DNA of 64,000 nucleotides from NCBI RefSeq assembly GCF_020169415.1, contig NZ_JAIULG010000016.1, positions 1-64,000 on the forward strand, in the 5' to 3' direction. Positions 1 to 7,923 of the stretch are shown here, piece after piece; the first letter of the stretch is position 1, and each line of letters starts with the position of its first letter. The translations under genes were made by a program, and so were the position numbers. Source of the DNA: Tsukamurella sp. M9C (GTDB lineage Bacteria; Actinomycetota; Actinomycetes; Mycobacteriales; Mycobacteriaceae). A model generated the notes under the pieces. That model had not been told where the DNA came from. It ran no database searches and saw only the letters and a list, made by a program, of their open reading frames with translations.

Positions 1-96
1 GGCTGGGGTGGGAGGCCGCTGCTCACTAGGCTTCGCCCCGCTTCGCTAGCGCTTCGGGGGCTGCAGAATCGTTCGCAGCGTCCTCCCACCCCATCC
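1..96. repeat. Long imperfect inverted repeat at the window edge
   Basis: Positions 1-22 and 75-96 are inverted copies of each other with 20 of 22 bases matching. The loop between them contains a smaller G/C-rich fold centred on CGCTAGCG near 45-52. Nothing here is convincingly coding. It could be a transcript-end hairpin of a gene to the left or part of a dispersed repeat. The left edge is cut, so the full extent is unknown. Confidence 0.5.
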
Positions 97-285
97 CTCC
101 TAGGCAGTCGGCGCCCGACACCGCCGATTGACTGTCGGCGCTGCCCATGACTGCCGGCGCTGCCGGTAGTCGGCAGCGTTCGCGAGTATCGGCAGTGAGT
201 ACCTCCGGCGTGCGCAAATTCGGCGCGATTGTTTGCGGTCTCGGTGGCGGCGACCTGCGAATCGTCCGCCGAACCCGCTGGGAAC

Positions 286-600
286 CGGAGTCGCCGGCGT
301 CGTCCCCCGCGCGGCGTCGACGGGGCGTGGGGGAGAGTCGGTCCCCCATGAGACGGCCGGCTTCCCATGGGGGAGGCGTCGTCCCCCACGCGGCGTGTTC
401 GTCCCCCGCGCCGCATTCCGTCCCCCGCTCCGCACCGATTCGCGGCCCCGGCGGTCCGTCCCCTCCATGAGGCGCCGTTCGTGCGGTGGGGGAGGCGTCG
501 TCCCCCTCGCGGCGCCCATTCCCCCATGAGGAGCCGGCTCTCCCAAACGGAACGCCGATTCCCCCACGAGGAGCCGGCTCTCCCACACCGGACGCCGATT
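286..600. repeat. Intergenic island of repeated five-G/five-C modules
   Basis: This stretch has no credible gene and is packed with runs of exactly five or so C or G in short modules such as GTCCCCCGCG and TGGGGGAG. It shares exact 16- and 17-base strings, in inverted orientation, with the island at 10567-10760 (300-315 matches 10638-10653; 398-414 matches 10716-10732). The short open frames across it differ between strands and have no family resemblance, so they look like repeat artefacts. Function unknown. Confidence 0.6.
518..600 (+). repeat. Two 40-bp tandem direct repeats plus the start of a third
   Basis: The unit at 518-557 is repeated at 558-597 with four mismatches in 40 bases, and the first bases of a third copy follow at 598. 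Each unit carries a C-run, then GAGGAGCCGGCTC, whose core GAGCCGGCTC is a perfect 10-base palindrome. There are no spacers, so it is not a CRISPR array. Confidence 0.75.
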
Positions 601-629
601 CCCACACCGCACACCGCACCGCCGACCTA

Positions 630-659
630 TTGACGCAACCGATCGGTTGTGTGTACGGT
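630..659 (+). promoter_or_regulatory. Promoter of the DoxX-like gene with a palindrome in the spacer
   Basis: TTGACG at 630-635 and TACGGT at 654-659 are 18 bases apart and look like -35 and -10 boxes. The spacer holds a perfect 14-base palindrome, CAACCGATCGGTTG at 636-649, a likely repressor site because it sits between the boxes. Confidence 0.6.
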
Positions 660-690
660 GTGAACATTGCTGATGTTCACGCCGTGAACA
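660..690 (+). promoter_or_regulatory. Operator-like inverted repeat with an extra half-site
   Basis: GTGAACAT at 660-667 is mirrored by ATGTTCAC at 673-680 across five bases, and a further half-site GTGAACA lies at 684-690. The repeat covers the expected transcription start of the gene at 710. The regulator is unknown; no regulator gene is adjacent in the window. Confidence 0.6.
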
Positions 691-709
691 CCGAACCGAG
701 GAGCCTCTC

Positions 710-1132
710 ATGACCGCCGACGTCGCACCCGCAACCGCAGATTCCGCCGCGCAGGGCCGCTCGAAGTCCTGGATCGCGGGCATGGTGATCACCGTGCTGG
801 TCTGGGCCTTCCTCGTCTTCGACGTCGTCGGCAAGCTGACGAAGCCGCAGGCCGTCATCGACGGCACGCTGAAGCTCGGCTTCCAGGAGAAGCACATCCT
901 GGTCATCGGGCTGGTGCTGCTCGTGGGCGTCGTCCTGTGGACGATCCCGCGCACCGCGGTGATCGGCGCGATCTATCTCACCGGCTACCTCGGCGGCGCC
1001 GTCGCGATCAACCTGCGTGCGGAGCAGCCGATCGCGGGCTTCGTTCTCTCCGGCGTCTACGTGGGTCTGCTGATCTGGCTCGCGATGATCCTCCGCCGCC
1101 CCGACCTGCGCCGCGCGATCCTCGGCCGCTGA
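710..1132 (+). CDS. DoxX-like small membrane protein
   Basis: The 140-residue product has a polar N-terminus of about 20 residues followed by four hydrophobic segments (about 22-40, 62-80, 86-102 and 108-127), the layout of DoxX-like (DoxX_2/DUF4267-type) proteins. The first helix carries FDVVGKL, resembling the conserved region near the family N-terminus. The ATG is chosen because GAGGAG lies just upstream. It stands alone downstream of a strongly marked promoter with two palindromes, so it is probably induced by a ligand-sensing repressor. No substrate can be read from the sequence. Confidence 0.7.
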   Translation: MTADVAPATADSAAQGRSKSWIAGMVITVLVWAFLVFDVVGKLTKPQAVIDGTLKLGFQEKHILVIGLVLLVGVVLWTIPRTAVIGAIYLTGYLGGAVAINLRAEQPIAGFVLSGVYVGLLIWLAMILRRPDLRRAILGR

Positions 1133-1147
1133 CCACGGCCTCCGGGG

Positions 1148-1525
1148 CTACGAGGTCGGCACGATCTCCGAGCCCAAGGGAAGCAGCGACAGCCGGATCA
1201 TCTTGAAGTTCGCGACGGCCAGCGGGATGCCGATGATGGTCAGGCACAGTGCGATTCCGGTCAGGATGTGCCCGATCGCGAGCCAGATGCCCGCGACGAG
1301 CAGCCAGATGATGTTCCCCACCAGCGACGCCGCGCCGGCGCCGGGGCGATCGACGACGGTCCGCCCGAACGGCCACAGCGCGTAGTTGGCGATGCGGAAC
1401 GACGCCAGCCCGAACGGGATCGTCACGATGAGAAGGCAGCAGATGATCCCGGCGACGGCGTACCCGACGGCCATCCAGAACCCGCAGAGCACCAGCCAGA
1501 TGATGTTGAGGATCAGCTTCACCAC
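1148..1525 (-). CDS. YccF domain-containing inner membrane protein
   Basis: This 125-residue protein has two copies of the YccF unit. The first, beginning NIIWLVLCGFWMAVGY, matches the second, beginning NIIWLLVAGIWLAIGH near residue 70, and each is followed by a hydrophobic stretch ending in a PFG or PLG motif. Four membrane helices are predicted by eye. The length is close to the family norm. The role of YccF proteins is unknown. The first two codons are both GTG, and a CATACT box 6 nt before the second suggests translation may start there (1522). It is divergent from the gene at 1557. Confidence 0.85.
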   Translation of the reverse strand: MVKLILNIIWLVLCGFWMAVGYAVAGIICCLLIVTIPFGLASFRIANYALWPFGRTVVDRPGAGAASLVGNIIWLLVAGIWLAIGHILTGIALCLTIIGIPLAVANFKMIRLSLLPLGSEIVPTS

Positions 1526-1556
1526 CCCAGTATGCCGACGCGGCTACCGTGGTGTC

Positions 1557-1892
1557 ATGAACCTCTTCCAACGCGGAGCCAAGCTGTTCAACACCGCTTT
1601 CACGCCGCTGCTGTCCCTGCCGGTCGTCGGGCCGGCGCTGGGCAAGTCGATGGTCACCATCAGCTATACCGGCCGCAAGTCCGGCAAGCCCTTCTCGCTG
1701 CCGGTCGCGTACCAGCGCAAGGGCGACGAGGTCGTCATCGGCGTCGCCATGCCGGAGCAGAAGCAGTGGTGGCGCAACTTCCTCGGCGAGGGCGCCGACC
1801 TCACGCTCCACTTCGCCGACGGTGACCGCGCGGGCCGCGCCGTCGCCACCAGCGGGGACAAGGGCACCGTCGTCCGGGTCGCCCTGGCCTGA
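1557..1892 (+). CDS. Nitroreductase/quinone reductase family protein (Ddn-like, F420-type fold)
   Basis: The 111-residue product contains ISYTGRKSGKPFSLPVAY, close to the sequence around the phosphate-binding region of deazaflavin-dependent nitroreductases (PF04075), and WWRNFLGEGADLTL, a second family signature. Members bind F420 or FMN in a split-barrel fold. The ATG at 1557 is 6 nt after a TACCGT -10-like box, suggesting a leaderless transcript; longer in-frame extensions overlap the divergent gene and are unlikely. The protein is shorter than typical Ddn (about 150 residues) and lacks an N-terminal extension. Substrate unknown. Confidence 0.7.
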   Translation: MNLFQRGAKLFNTAFTPLLSLPVVGPALGKSMVTISYTGRKSGKPFSLPVAYQRKGDEVVIGVAMPEQKQWWRNFLGEGADLTLHFADGDRAGRAVATSGDKGTVVRVALA

Positions 1893-1901
1893 CGGGCCGG
1901 G

Positions 1902-2732
1902 TCACGCCAGCCGGTACACCCGCCGCGCGGTCCCGCCGAGCACCGCGTCGCGCTCGGCGGGCGACGCACCGTCGAGCAGTTCGACGGTGAGCCCGAGCAC
2001 CTCGGCGTACGAGGCCTGCAGCAGGCAGACCGGCCAGTCGGAGCCGAACATCACGCGGTCCGCGCCGAACGAGGCGAGTACGTGCCGCGCGTAGGGCTCG
2101 ATGAGCGATCGGCTCCACGGCCGAGGCGGGCACTCGGTCACCAGCCCCGACAGCTTGCACACGACGTTGGGGAGCGCCGCCATGGCGGTGATCCAGGCCG
2201 CCCACGGCTCCCATTCGCCCGCACCGATGTTCGGCTTCCCCGCGTGGTCGATCACGAACGACGCGTCGGGCAGCCGGCGGGTCGCCTCGAGTGCCGCGGC
2301 GCGCTGCGGTCCGCGCACCAGGAGGTCGACGGCGAAGCGACGGTCAGCGGCGGCGGCGAGTCCGCGGAGCACGGACGGGCGGACGAGCCACCCCGGGTCG
2401 GGCTCGTCCTGCACGAGGTGCCGGAGGCCGCGCAGTCGGCTGCCGCCGGGGGCGGCGGCGAGCTCGTCCAGGCGCGTACCGCACCGCGACGAGATCAGGT
2501 CCACCCATCCGACGACTGCGCCCACCGGTGCGGCGGCGGCGAGCAGGTCGTAGGTCTCCGCCGACGAGTTCAGGGTCTGCACGGCGACCGTGGTTCGCAC
2601 CTCGCCCGCGGCGGCCGCGGCGAGGTCGGTGGCAGTGAAGTCCCGCCGGATCGCCTCCAGCCCTGGCGTGTCCAGCCAACGGTGGTCGTGCCGCGCGCGG
2701 TCCCACAGGTGGTGGTGGGCGTCGACGATCAT
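1902..2732 (-). CDS. Amidohydrolase family lactonase (COG3618, probable L-fuconolactonase)
   Basis: The 276-residue product begins IVDAHHHLWD, the metal-binding start of the COG3618 amidohydrolases, and carries VIDHAGKP and MFGSDWPVC, two more family motifs that supply metal ligands. Members hydrolyse sugar lactones such as L-fucono-1,5-lactone or L-rhamnono-lactone. The ATG at 2732 overlaps the stop of the upstream mutarotase gene in ATGA, which argues against the GTG start eight codons earlier. Its neighbours are a mutarotase, a fuconate dehydratase and a diketo-acid hydrolase, so L-fuconolactone is the favoured substrate; L-rhamnonolactone cannot be excluded. Confidence 0.8.
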   Translation of the reverse strand: MIVDAHHHLWDRARHDHRWLDTPGLEAIRRDFTATDLAAAAAGEVRTTVAVQTLNSSAETYDLLAAAAPVGAVVGWVDLISSRCGTRLDELAAAPGGSRLRGLRHLVQDEPDPGWLVRPSVLRGLAAAADRRFAVDLLVRGPQRAAALEATRRLPDASFVIDHAGKPNIGAGEWEPWAAWITAMAALPNVVCKLSGLVTECPPRPWSRSLIEPYARHVLASFGADRVMFGSDWPVCLLQASYAEVLGLTVELLDGASPAERDAVLGGTARRVYRLA

Positions 2733-3058
2733 GCGGGCCCGAGGGGGAGTGCCCACACCAGCGGGATGCCGCGGTCGTCACCGGAGTAGTCGTCGGGTAC
2801 GTCCAGCAGTTCCGCCATTCGCGCCTGCCAGGGCACGTTCGCAGGGTGCTCGGCCAGCCGTTGTCGCATGGCGCGGTAGTCGTCGACCTCGACGAGGTGG
2901 AAGAGCTCTCGCCCGTCGCGCCAGATCCGCCATGTGCGTACGCCGGCGTCGCGGAGCGCGCCGTCCAGCTCGGCGGGTATCACGGCGTGCAGCCGGTCGT
3001 ACTCCTCCTCGGCGCCCGCCTTGAGGCGCGTGTGCAGGGCGATGATCTCCGGCACCAT
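2729..3058 (-). CDS. L-rhamnose mutarotase family protein (RhaM/DUF718)
   Basis: The approximately 109-residue product has the RhaM pattern: HTRLKAGAEEEYDRLH near the N-terminus with a histidine, WRIWRDGRELFHLVEVDDY in the middle and a tryptophan-containing stretch after. RhaM-type enzymes interconvert alpha and beta anomers of L-rhamnose or L-fucose. The ATG at 3058 gives the usual family length, but GGAGGA abuts it directly, so a GTG at 3070 or 3055 is possible. It is the first gene of a two-gene operon with the lactonase and is divergent from the hydrolase-dehydratase operon. Confidence 0.8.
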   Translation of the reverse strand: MVPEIIALHTRLKAGAEEEYDRLHAVIPAELDGALRDAGVRTWRIWRDGRELFHLVEVDDYRAMRQRLAEHPANVPWQARMAELLDVPDDYSGDDRGIPLVWALPLGPA

Positions 3059-3122
3059 TCCTCCGATCACTACTCGGGAACCTTCGGTCAGTCTAGGTCA
3101 CGGTGGGCCACGATGCGACTAG

Positions 3123-3151
3123 TTGACCGCAAGACCTCCGATGTTTACAGT
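3123..3151 (+). promoter_or_regulatory. Promoter of the sugar-acid catabolic operon
   Basis: TTGACC at 3123-3128 and TACAGT at 3146-3151 are separated by 17 bases. A start near 3158 would give a leader of about 90 nt before the gene at 3246. Confidence 0.5.
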
Positions 3152-3199
3152 CGATAGGTGTGACTCATGACACAGCGCTCAGGCGCGGTCGTGGGAGGT

Positions 3200-3217
3200 G
3201 TCCGACACCGGTCGGAC
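3200..3217 (+). promoter_or_regulatory. Operator-like inverted repeat GTCCGAC-N4-GTCGGAC
   Basis: Perfect seven-base arms at 3200-3206 and 3211-3217 flank ACCG. The repeat lies in the leader between the promoter and the hydrolase gene. Inference: it may be the site of the FadR-type regulator encoded at 7210, which closes the same cluster. Confidence 0.45.
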
Positions 3218-3245
3218 CCATCGCTATGAATGCGGAAGGAAGCCG

Positions 3246-4097
3246 ATGAGACTGCGGCGAGTCGGGGAGGCGGGCGCCGAGCGTCCGATCGTGTCCACGG
3301 GCGACGGGCGGTGGTACGACGCATCGTCGGTCGTCGCCGACTACCACCCGGGCACGCTGGGCGACGCGCAGCGGCTGCTCGCGGACGCCCTCGGGGCGGG
3401 CCGGCTGCCGGAGTTCGACCCCACGGGGCTCCGGGTCGGCGCCCCGGTCGCCCGGCCGGGCAAGGTCGTCTGCATCGGCGTGAACTACCTCGCCCACGCG
3501 CAGGAGACGCAGCACGAGGAGCCCGCGGAGCCGGTGATGTTCCTCAAGACCTCGGGCACGATCGTCGGCCCGCACGATGAGGTGCTGATCCCGCGCGGCT
3601 CGGTCGCGACGGACTACGAGGTGGAGCTCGCCGTCGTGATCGGAAGCACCGCACGGTATCTCGACGATGCCGCTCAGGGTCTCGCGTGCGTCGCCGGCTA
3701 CACCGTCTCCGACGACGTCTCCGAACGCGACTTCCAGATGAACCGCGGCGGCACCTGGGACAAGGGCAAGAACTGCGAGACCTTCAACCCGCTCGGCCCG
3801 GAGCTGGTCACCGCCGACGAGGTACCCGACCCGCAGCGCCTCGACATCCGGCTCACTGTCAACGGCGAGGTCCGCCAGGAGGCCAACACGGCGCAGATGA
3901 TCTTCGGGGTCGGTGAGATCATCCGCTACCTCAGTCATTTCATGGTCCTCGAGCCCGGCGACGTGGTGAACACCGGAACGCCCGCGGGCGTGGCCTTCGG
4001 CTATCCGGACCCCAAGCCTTACCTGCGCCGCGGCGACGTGATCGAGACGCACATCGATCTGCTCGGCGGTCATCGCTCCGTCCTCGGGGAGGCCTGA
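3246..4097 (+). CDS. Fumarylacetoacetate hydrolase family protein (probable 2,4-diketo-3-deoxy-L-fuconate hydrolase)
   Basis: The 283-residue product has the FAH fold signatures: [12 protein letters not shown] near residue 75, [12 protein letters not shown] near 120 with the metal-binding acid residues, [13 protein letters not shown] near 152, and [11 protein letters not shown] near the C-terminus. In the non-phosphorylative L-fucose pathway this family cleaves 2,4-diketo-3-deoxy-L-fuconate to pyruvate and lactate. The ATG is preceded by GGAAGGAAG. It is the first gene of a tight operon with fuconate dehydratase, an SDR and an aldo/keto reductase. Assignment to fucose rather than rhamnose rests on the neighbouring dehydratase. 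Confidence 0.8.
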   Translation: MRLRRVGEAGAERPIVSTGDGRWYDASSVVADYHPGTLGDAQRLLADALGAGRLPEFDPTGLRVGAPVARPGKVVCIGVNYLAHAQETQHEEPAEPVMFLKTSGTIVGPHDEVLIPRGSVATDYEVELAVVIGSTARYLDDAAQGLACVAGYTVSDDVSERDFQMNRGGTWDKGKNCETFNPLGPELVTADEVPDPQRLDIRLTVNGEVRQEANTAQMIFGVGEIIRYLSHFMVLEPGDVVNTGTPAGVAFGYPDPKPYLRRGDVIETHIDLLGGHRSVLGEA

Positions 4098-4098
4098 G

Positions 4099-5406
4099 AT
4101 GTCCGGTGTGTTCACGGAGTTCCGCACGCTCGACGTGCGTTTCCCGACCTCGGCCGAGCTCGACGGTTCCGACGCGATGAACGTCGACCCCGACTACTCG
4201 GCCGCTTACTTGATCCTCGGCACCGACGCCGGCGACGGCCTCGAGGGGCACGGCTTCGTCTTCACCATCGGCCGCGGCAACGACGTCCAGCGCGCCGCGA
4301 TCGAAGCCCTCACGCCGTACGTGCTCGGACGCGGGGTCGACGCCGTCCTCGGCGACCTCGGCGGCGTCTACCGCGAACTGGTCTACGACGCCCAGCTGCG
4401 GTGGCTCGGCCCCGAGAAGGGCGTCATGCACATGGCGATCGGTGCCGTGGTGAACGCGCTGTGGGACCTGCGCGCCAAGCGCGCCGGCCTGCCCCTGTGG
4501 CAGCTGCTCGCCGAGCTGAGCCCACGGGAGATCGTCGACCTCGTCGACTTCCGTTACCTCACAGACGCTCTCACGCCCGACGATGCCCTCGCCCTGCTCA
4601 CGGCGGCGGAGCCGGGCCGGGCGGAACGCGCCGTGGCGCTGCGCGCGAACGGCTACCCCGCCTACACGACCTCGCCCGGTTGGCTCGGCTACTCGGACGA
4701 GAAGATGACGCGGCTCGCGAAAGAGGCGGTGGCCGAGGGCTTCACGCAGATCAAGCTCAAGGTCGGCGCGGATGTCGACGACGACGTCCGGCGGTTCGCC
4801 CTCGCCCGCGCGGTGGTGGGCGACGAGGTGCGGATCGCCGTCGATGCGAACCAGCGGTGGGACGTCGACGACGCGGTCGCGGCGATCGAGCGGCTGCGCG
4901 AGTTCGATCCGTGGTGGGTCGAGGAACCCACCGCCCCCGACGACGTCCTCGCCCACGCCGCCATCCGGCGCCGGGTGTCGCCGGTGCGCATCGCCACCGG
5001 CGAGCACGCCCACAGCCGGGTGCTGGTCAAGCAGTTCCTCCAGGCGGAGGCGATCGACGTCGTCCAGCTGGACTCCACCCGCGTCGCCGGCGTCAACGAG
5101 AACATCGCGATCCTGTTGCTGGCGGCCAAGTTCGGCATCCCCGTGTGCCCGCACGCGGGTGGGGTCGGCCTGTGCGAACTGGTGCAGCATCTCGCCATGT
5201 TCGATTTCGTTGCGGTCTCGGGAACCCTCGCGGACCGGAACATCGAGTACGTCGATCATCTCCACGAGCACTTCCTCGACCCGGTGCGCATCGTGAACGG
5301 GGCGTACGCGGCCCCCGCGAAGCCCGGCTTCTCGGCGCAGATCCGGCCGGAGACGCTCGTGCGGTTCGGCTTCCCCGACGGGGAGGCATGGAAGGGAGCA
5401 CAATGA
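4099..5406 (+). CDS. L-fuconate dehydratase (enolase superfamily)
   Basis: The 435-residue product belongs to the mandelate racemase branch of the enolase superfamily. It shows KLK at 219-221, metal ligands Asp249 (VDANQRW), Glu275 (VEEPT) and Glu302 (TGEHAHSR), and His352 in PHAGG. Relative to the Xanthomonas L-fuconate dehydratase as I recall it, these residues are shifted by a single position, and the length matches. The enzyme dehydrates L-fuconate to 2-keto-3-deoxy-L-fuconate. It starts one base after the previous stop and ends in an ATGA overlap with the next gene, so the four genes are translationally coupled. Confidence 0.9.
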   Translation: MSGVFTEFRTLDVRFPTSAELDGSDAMNVDPDYSAAYLILGTDAGDGLEGHGFVFTIGRGNDVQRAAIEALTPYVLGRGVDAVLGDLGGVYRELVYDAQLRWLGPEKGVMHMAIGAVVNALWDLRAKRAGLPLWQLLAELSPREIVDLVDFRYLTDALTPDDALALLTAAEPGRAERAVALRANGYPAYTTSPGWLGYSDEKMTRLAKEAVAEGFTQIKLKVGADVDDDVRRFALARAVVGDEVRIAVDANQRWDVDDAVAAIERLREFDPWWVEEPTAPDDVLAHAAIRRRVSPVRIATGEHAHSRVLVKQFLQAEAIDVVQLDSTRVAGVNENIAILLLAAKFGIPVCPHAGGVGLCELVQHLAMFDFVAVSGTLADRNIEYVDHLHEHFLDPVRIVNGAYAAPAKPGFSAQIRPETLVRFGFPDGEAWKGAQ

Positions 5407-6164
5407 GCAACGCAGACGCATTCGCCGGATTCCGAGCCATCGTGACGGGCGGCGCTTCGGGGATCGGCCGCAGGACGACGGAGGAACTCATGGTGCGCGG
5501 AGCGGTCGTCGCCGTGCTCGACCTGCAGCCCGACGAGGCGCCGCCCGACTCGCTCGGCATCGCGTGCGACGTCGCCGACGATGATTCGGTGGCCGCCGCC
5601 GTCGCCACCGCGGCCGAGTACCTGGGCGGGATCGACGGCCTGGTGAACAACGCGGGGATCGGCGCCCAGGGCACCGTCGAGGCGGGGGCGCTCGACGACT
5701 GGCGGAAGGTTCTCGACGTCAACGTCCTCGGCACGGTGCGGGTCACCCGCGCGGCGCTGCCCCACCTGCGCGGCTCGACGAATCCCGCCGTGGTCAACAC
5801 GTGCTCGATCGCCGCTACCGCCGGCCTGCCGGGCCGGGCGCTCTACAGCGCCTCGAAGGGAGCGGTCGAGGCGATGACGCGTGCCATGGCAGCCGACCAT
5901 GTGCGCGAGGGCATCCGGTTCAACTGCGTCAATCCCGGCACCGTCGACACCCCGTGGGTGCGACGCCTGCTGGACGCGGCCGCGGATCCGGAGGCCGAGG
6001 CCGAACAGCTGCGGCAGCGGCAGCCCACCGGCCGTCTGGTGACGGATGCCGAAGTGGCGGACGCGATCTGCTACCTGCTCAGCCCCGCGGCCTCCGCCAC
6101 CACGGGCACCTCGCTCGCCGTCGACGGCGGGATGAGCGGCCTTCGACTACCGCCCCGGCGGTGA
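5403..6164 (+). CDS. SDR family oxidoreductase (probable 2-keto-3-deoxy-L-fuconate dehydrogenase)
   Basis: This 253-residue short-chain dehydrogenase has TGGASGIG near residue 15, NNAGIG near 84, and the catalytic Tyr-Lys pair in YSASK near 147, followed by NPGTVDTPW. In the L-fucose pathway an SDR oxidises 2-keto-3-deoxy-L-fuconate to the 2,4-diketo acid, the substrate of the hydrolase at 3246. Position between the dehydratase and an aldo/keto reductase supports that step. It overlaps both neighbours by four bases. Confidence 0.8.
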   Translation: MSNADAFAGFRAIVTGGASGIGRRTTEELMVRGAVVAVLDLQPDEAPPDSLGIACDVADDDSVAAAVATAAEYLGGIDGLVNNAGIGAQGTVEAGALDDWRKVLDVNVLGTVRVTRAALPHLRGSTNPAVVNTCSIAATAGLPGRALYSASKGAVEAMTRAMAADHVREGIRFNCVNPGTVDTPWVRRLLDAAADPEAEAEQLRQRQPTGRLVTDAEVADAICYLLSPAASATTGTSLAVDGGMSGLRLPPRR

Positions 6165-7174
6165 CCGTGTCCGGCGACGACGCGTCCCTCGCTCCCGCCC
6201 GACCGTTCGGGCGCGGGGGCTTGAAGGTGGCGCCATTGTCCTTCGGCGCCGCGGCGATCGGGAACCTGTTCACCGCGGTCGACGACGCGGAGGCGACGGC
6301 CGCCGTGCGTACCGCGGCCGCCGCGGGCGTCGACTACTTCGACACCGCCCCGCACTACGGGCTGGGCCTCTCCGAGCGCAGGCTCGGTGCGGCACTGGGC
6401 GACCGCACCGGCGTGGTGCTCTCGACCAAAGTGGGCCGCCTCCTCCGCCCCGCCTCCGACCGGCCGAAGACGGACAGCGGTGCGCCCGTCGACACCGAGG
6501 GCGCCGACGCGGAGGGTTTCGCCGTGTCCGCCGACGTGGAGCGCGTCTGGGACTTCAGCCGCGACGGCGTGCTGCGCTCGATCGAATCGAGCCTGGAGCG
6601 GCTGGGCCGGGACCGCGTGGACGTCGTCTACGTGCACGACCCCGACGATCACTTCGCGGAGGCGATGGACGGCGCCTTCCCGGCGTTGGACGAGCTGCGC
6701 CGACAGGGCGTCATCGCGTCGTACGGCGCCGGGATGAACCGGTCGGCGATGCTGACCCGGTTCGTCCGGGAGACCGATCTCGACGTGGTGCTCGTCGCCG
6801 GCCGCTACACGGTGCTCGACCGCAGCGCCGCCGACGATCTGCTGCCGGCGTGCCTGGAACGCGACGTCTCCGTCGCCGCGGGCGGCGTCTTCAACTCGGG
6901 CATCACCGTCTCCGCGGATCCGCGGCCCGGCGCCACCTACGACTACGCGCCGGCCACGCTCGCGGTGCTCGACCGGGCGCGCCGGCTCGCGGCGGTCTGC
7001 CGGGCCCACGGCACCACGCTGCCGCACGCCGCGGTGCACTTCCCGCTGCGCCACCCCGCTGTGCGGACGGTGCTCCTGGGCATGCGGTCCGCCGACGAGG
7101 TCCGAGCCGACCTCGCGCTGCTGGCGGCGCCGCCCCCCGATGCGCTGTGGCCCGATCTCGAGGCCGCGTTGTGA
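6161..7174 (+). CDS. Aldo/keto reductase (probable L-fucose 1-dehydrogenase)
   Basis: The 337-residue product has the AKR signature DYFDTAPHYGLGLSERRLG (catalytic Asp and Tyr), STKVGR with the catalytic Lys, and YVHDPDD. These features and the length fit the sugar/aldose dehydrogenase branch that includes L-fucose and D-threo-aldose 1-dehydrogenases. It would oxidise L-fucose to the lactone, the first step of the pathway. The GTG at 6161 overlaps the previous stop as GTGA; a second GTG two codons later is an alternative. No sugar transporter is encoded in the cluster. Confidence 0.75.
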   Translation: MTVSGDDASLAPARPFGRGGLKVAPLSFGAAAIGNLFTAVDDAEATAAVRTAAAAGVDYFDTAPHYGLGLSERRLGAALGDRTGVVLSTKVGRLLRPASDRPKTDSGAPVDTEGADAEGFAVSADVERVWDFSRDGVLRSIESSLERLGRDRVDVVYVHDPDDHFAEAMDGAFPALDELRRQGVIASYGAGMNRSAMLTRFVRETDLDVVLVAGRYTVLDRSAADDLLPACLERDVSVAAGGVFNSGITVSADPRPGATYDYAPATLAVLDRARRLAAVCRAHGTTLPHAAVHFPLRHPAVRTVLLGMRSADEVRADLALLAAPPPDALWPDLEAAL

Positions 7175-7209
7175 GGCCGTCCGAACCGTCCCGCCGCTAG
7201 GATTGACCG

Positions 7210-7923
7210 ATGCCGACCAACGAGGGTGCCGGGCGGATCTCGCGGACGGACGACGCGATCCTCAAGCTCAAGGCGATGATCACCGACGGGGAGCTGCCCG
7301 CCGGGAGCCGGCTGCCGCGCGAGGTCGACCTCGCGGCGCGACTCGGGCTCTCCCGCAACTCCCTCCGCGAGGCGATCCGCGCGCTCGCGATGCTGCGGAT
7401 CCTCGACGTCCGCCAGGGCGACGGCACCTACGTCACGAGCCTCGAACCCACCCTGCTGCTCGACACGATGGGCTTCGTCGTCGACTTCCAGCAGGAGGAT
7501 TCGGTGCTGCACTTCTTCGAGGTGCGCCGCATCCTCGAGCCGGCGGCCACCGCGATGGCGACGCACCGCATCACCCCCGAGGGGCTCGCGATCCTGGAGG
7601 AGACGCTGTCGCTCGGCGGGCCCGACGCCTCCGTGGAAACGCTGGTGCAGCAGGACATCCTGTTCCACCAGACCATCGCGGAGGCGTCCGGGAACCCCGT
7701 GCTGCGGGCGCTCATCGCGGGTCTCTCGGCGCCCACCCTGCGCGCCCGGATCTGGCGCGGCACCGAGCAGGAGGACGCGCGCGCCCGCACCATCGCGGAG
7801 CACCGGCAGATCTACGAGGCCCTGGTCGCCGGGCAGGCCGACGTCGCCTGCGCGTGCGCGACGGTGCACATCGCGGGCGTCGAGGGCTGGATCCGGCGGG
7901 CGATGGCCGACGACGCGTCCTAG
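7210..7923 (+). CDS. FadR-type GntR transcriptional regulator
   Basis: The 237-residue product has an N-terminal winged helix (LPREVDLAARLGLSRNSLREAIRALAML, about 37-64) and a C-terminal all-helical FCD domain with the ligand/metal region FHQTIAEASGNPVLRAL near 153. It follows the sugar-oxidation operon by 35 bases and is probably its repressor, sensing a sugar acid. A TAGGAT box ends 6 nt before the ATG, suggesting its own leaderless transcript. Its stop shares a CTAG with the convergent WYL regulator. Confidence 0.85.
   Translation: MPTNEGAGRISRTDDAILKLKAMITDGELPAGSRLPREVDLAARLGLSRNSLREAIRALAMLRILDVRQGDGTYVTSLEPTLLLDTMGFVVDFQQEDSVLHFFEVRRILEPAATAMATHRITPEGLAILEETLSLGGPDASVETLVQQDILFHQTIAEASGNPVLRALIAGLSAPTLRARIWRGTEQEDARARTIAEHRQIYEALVAGQADVACACATVHIAGVEGWIRRAMADDAS

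Noticed and set aside
518-600. CRISPR-like direct repeats
   Set aside because: The 40-bp units are directly tandem with no variable spacers, and no cas gene is present.
3940-5421. 493-codon minus-strand frame over fuconate dehydratase
   Set aside because: The plus-strand enzyme carries every catalytic residue; the antisense frame shows no domain.
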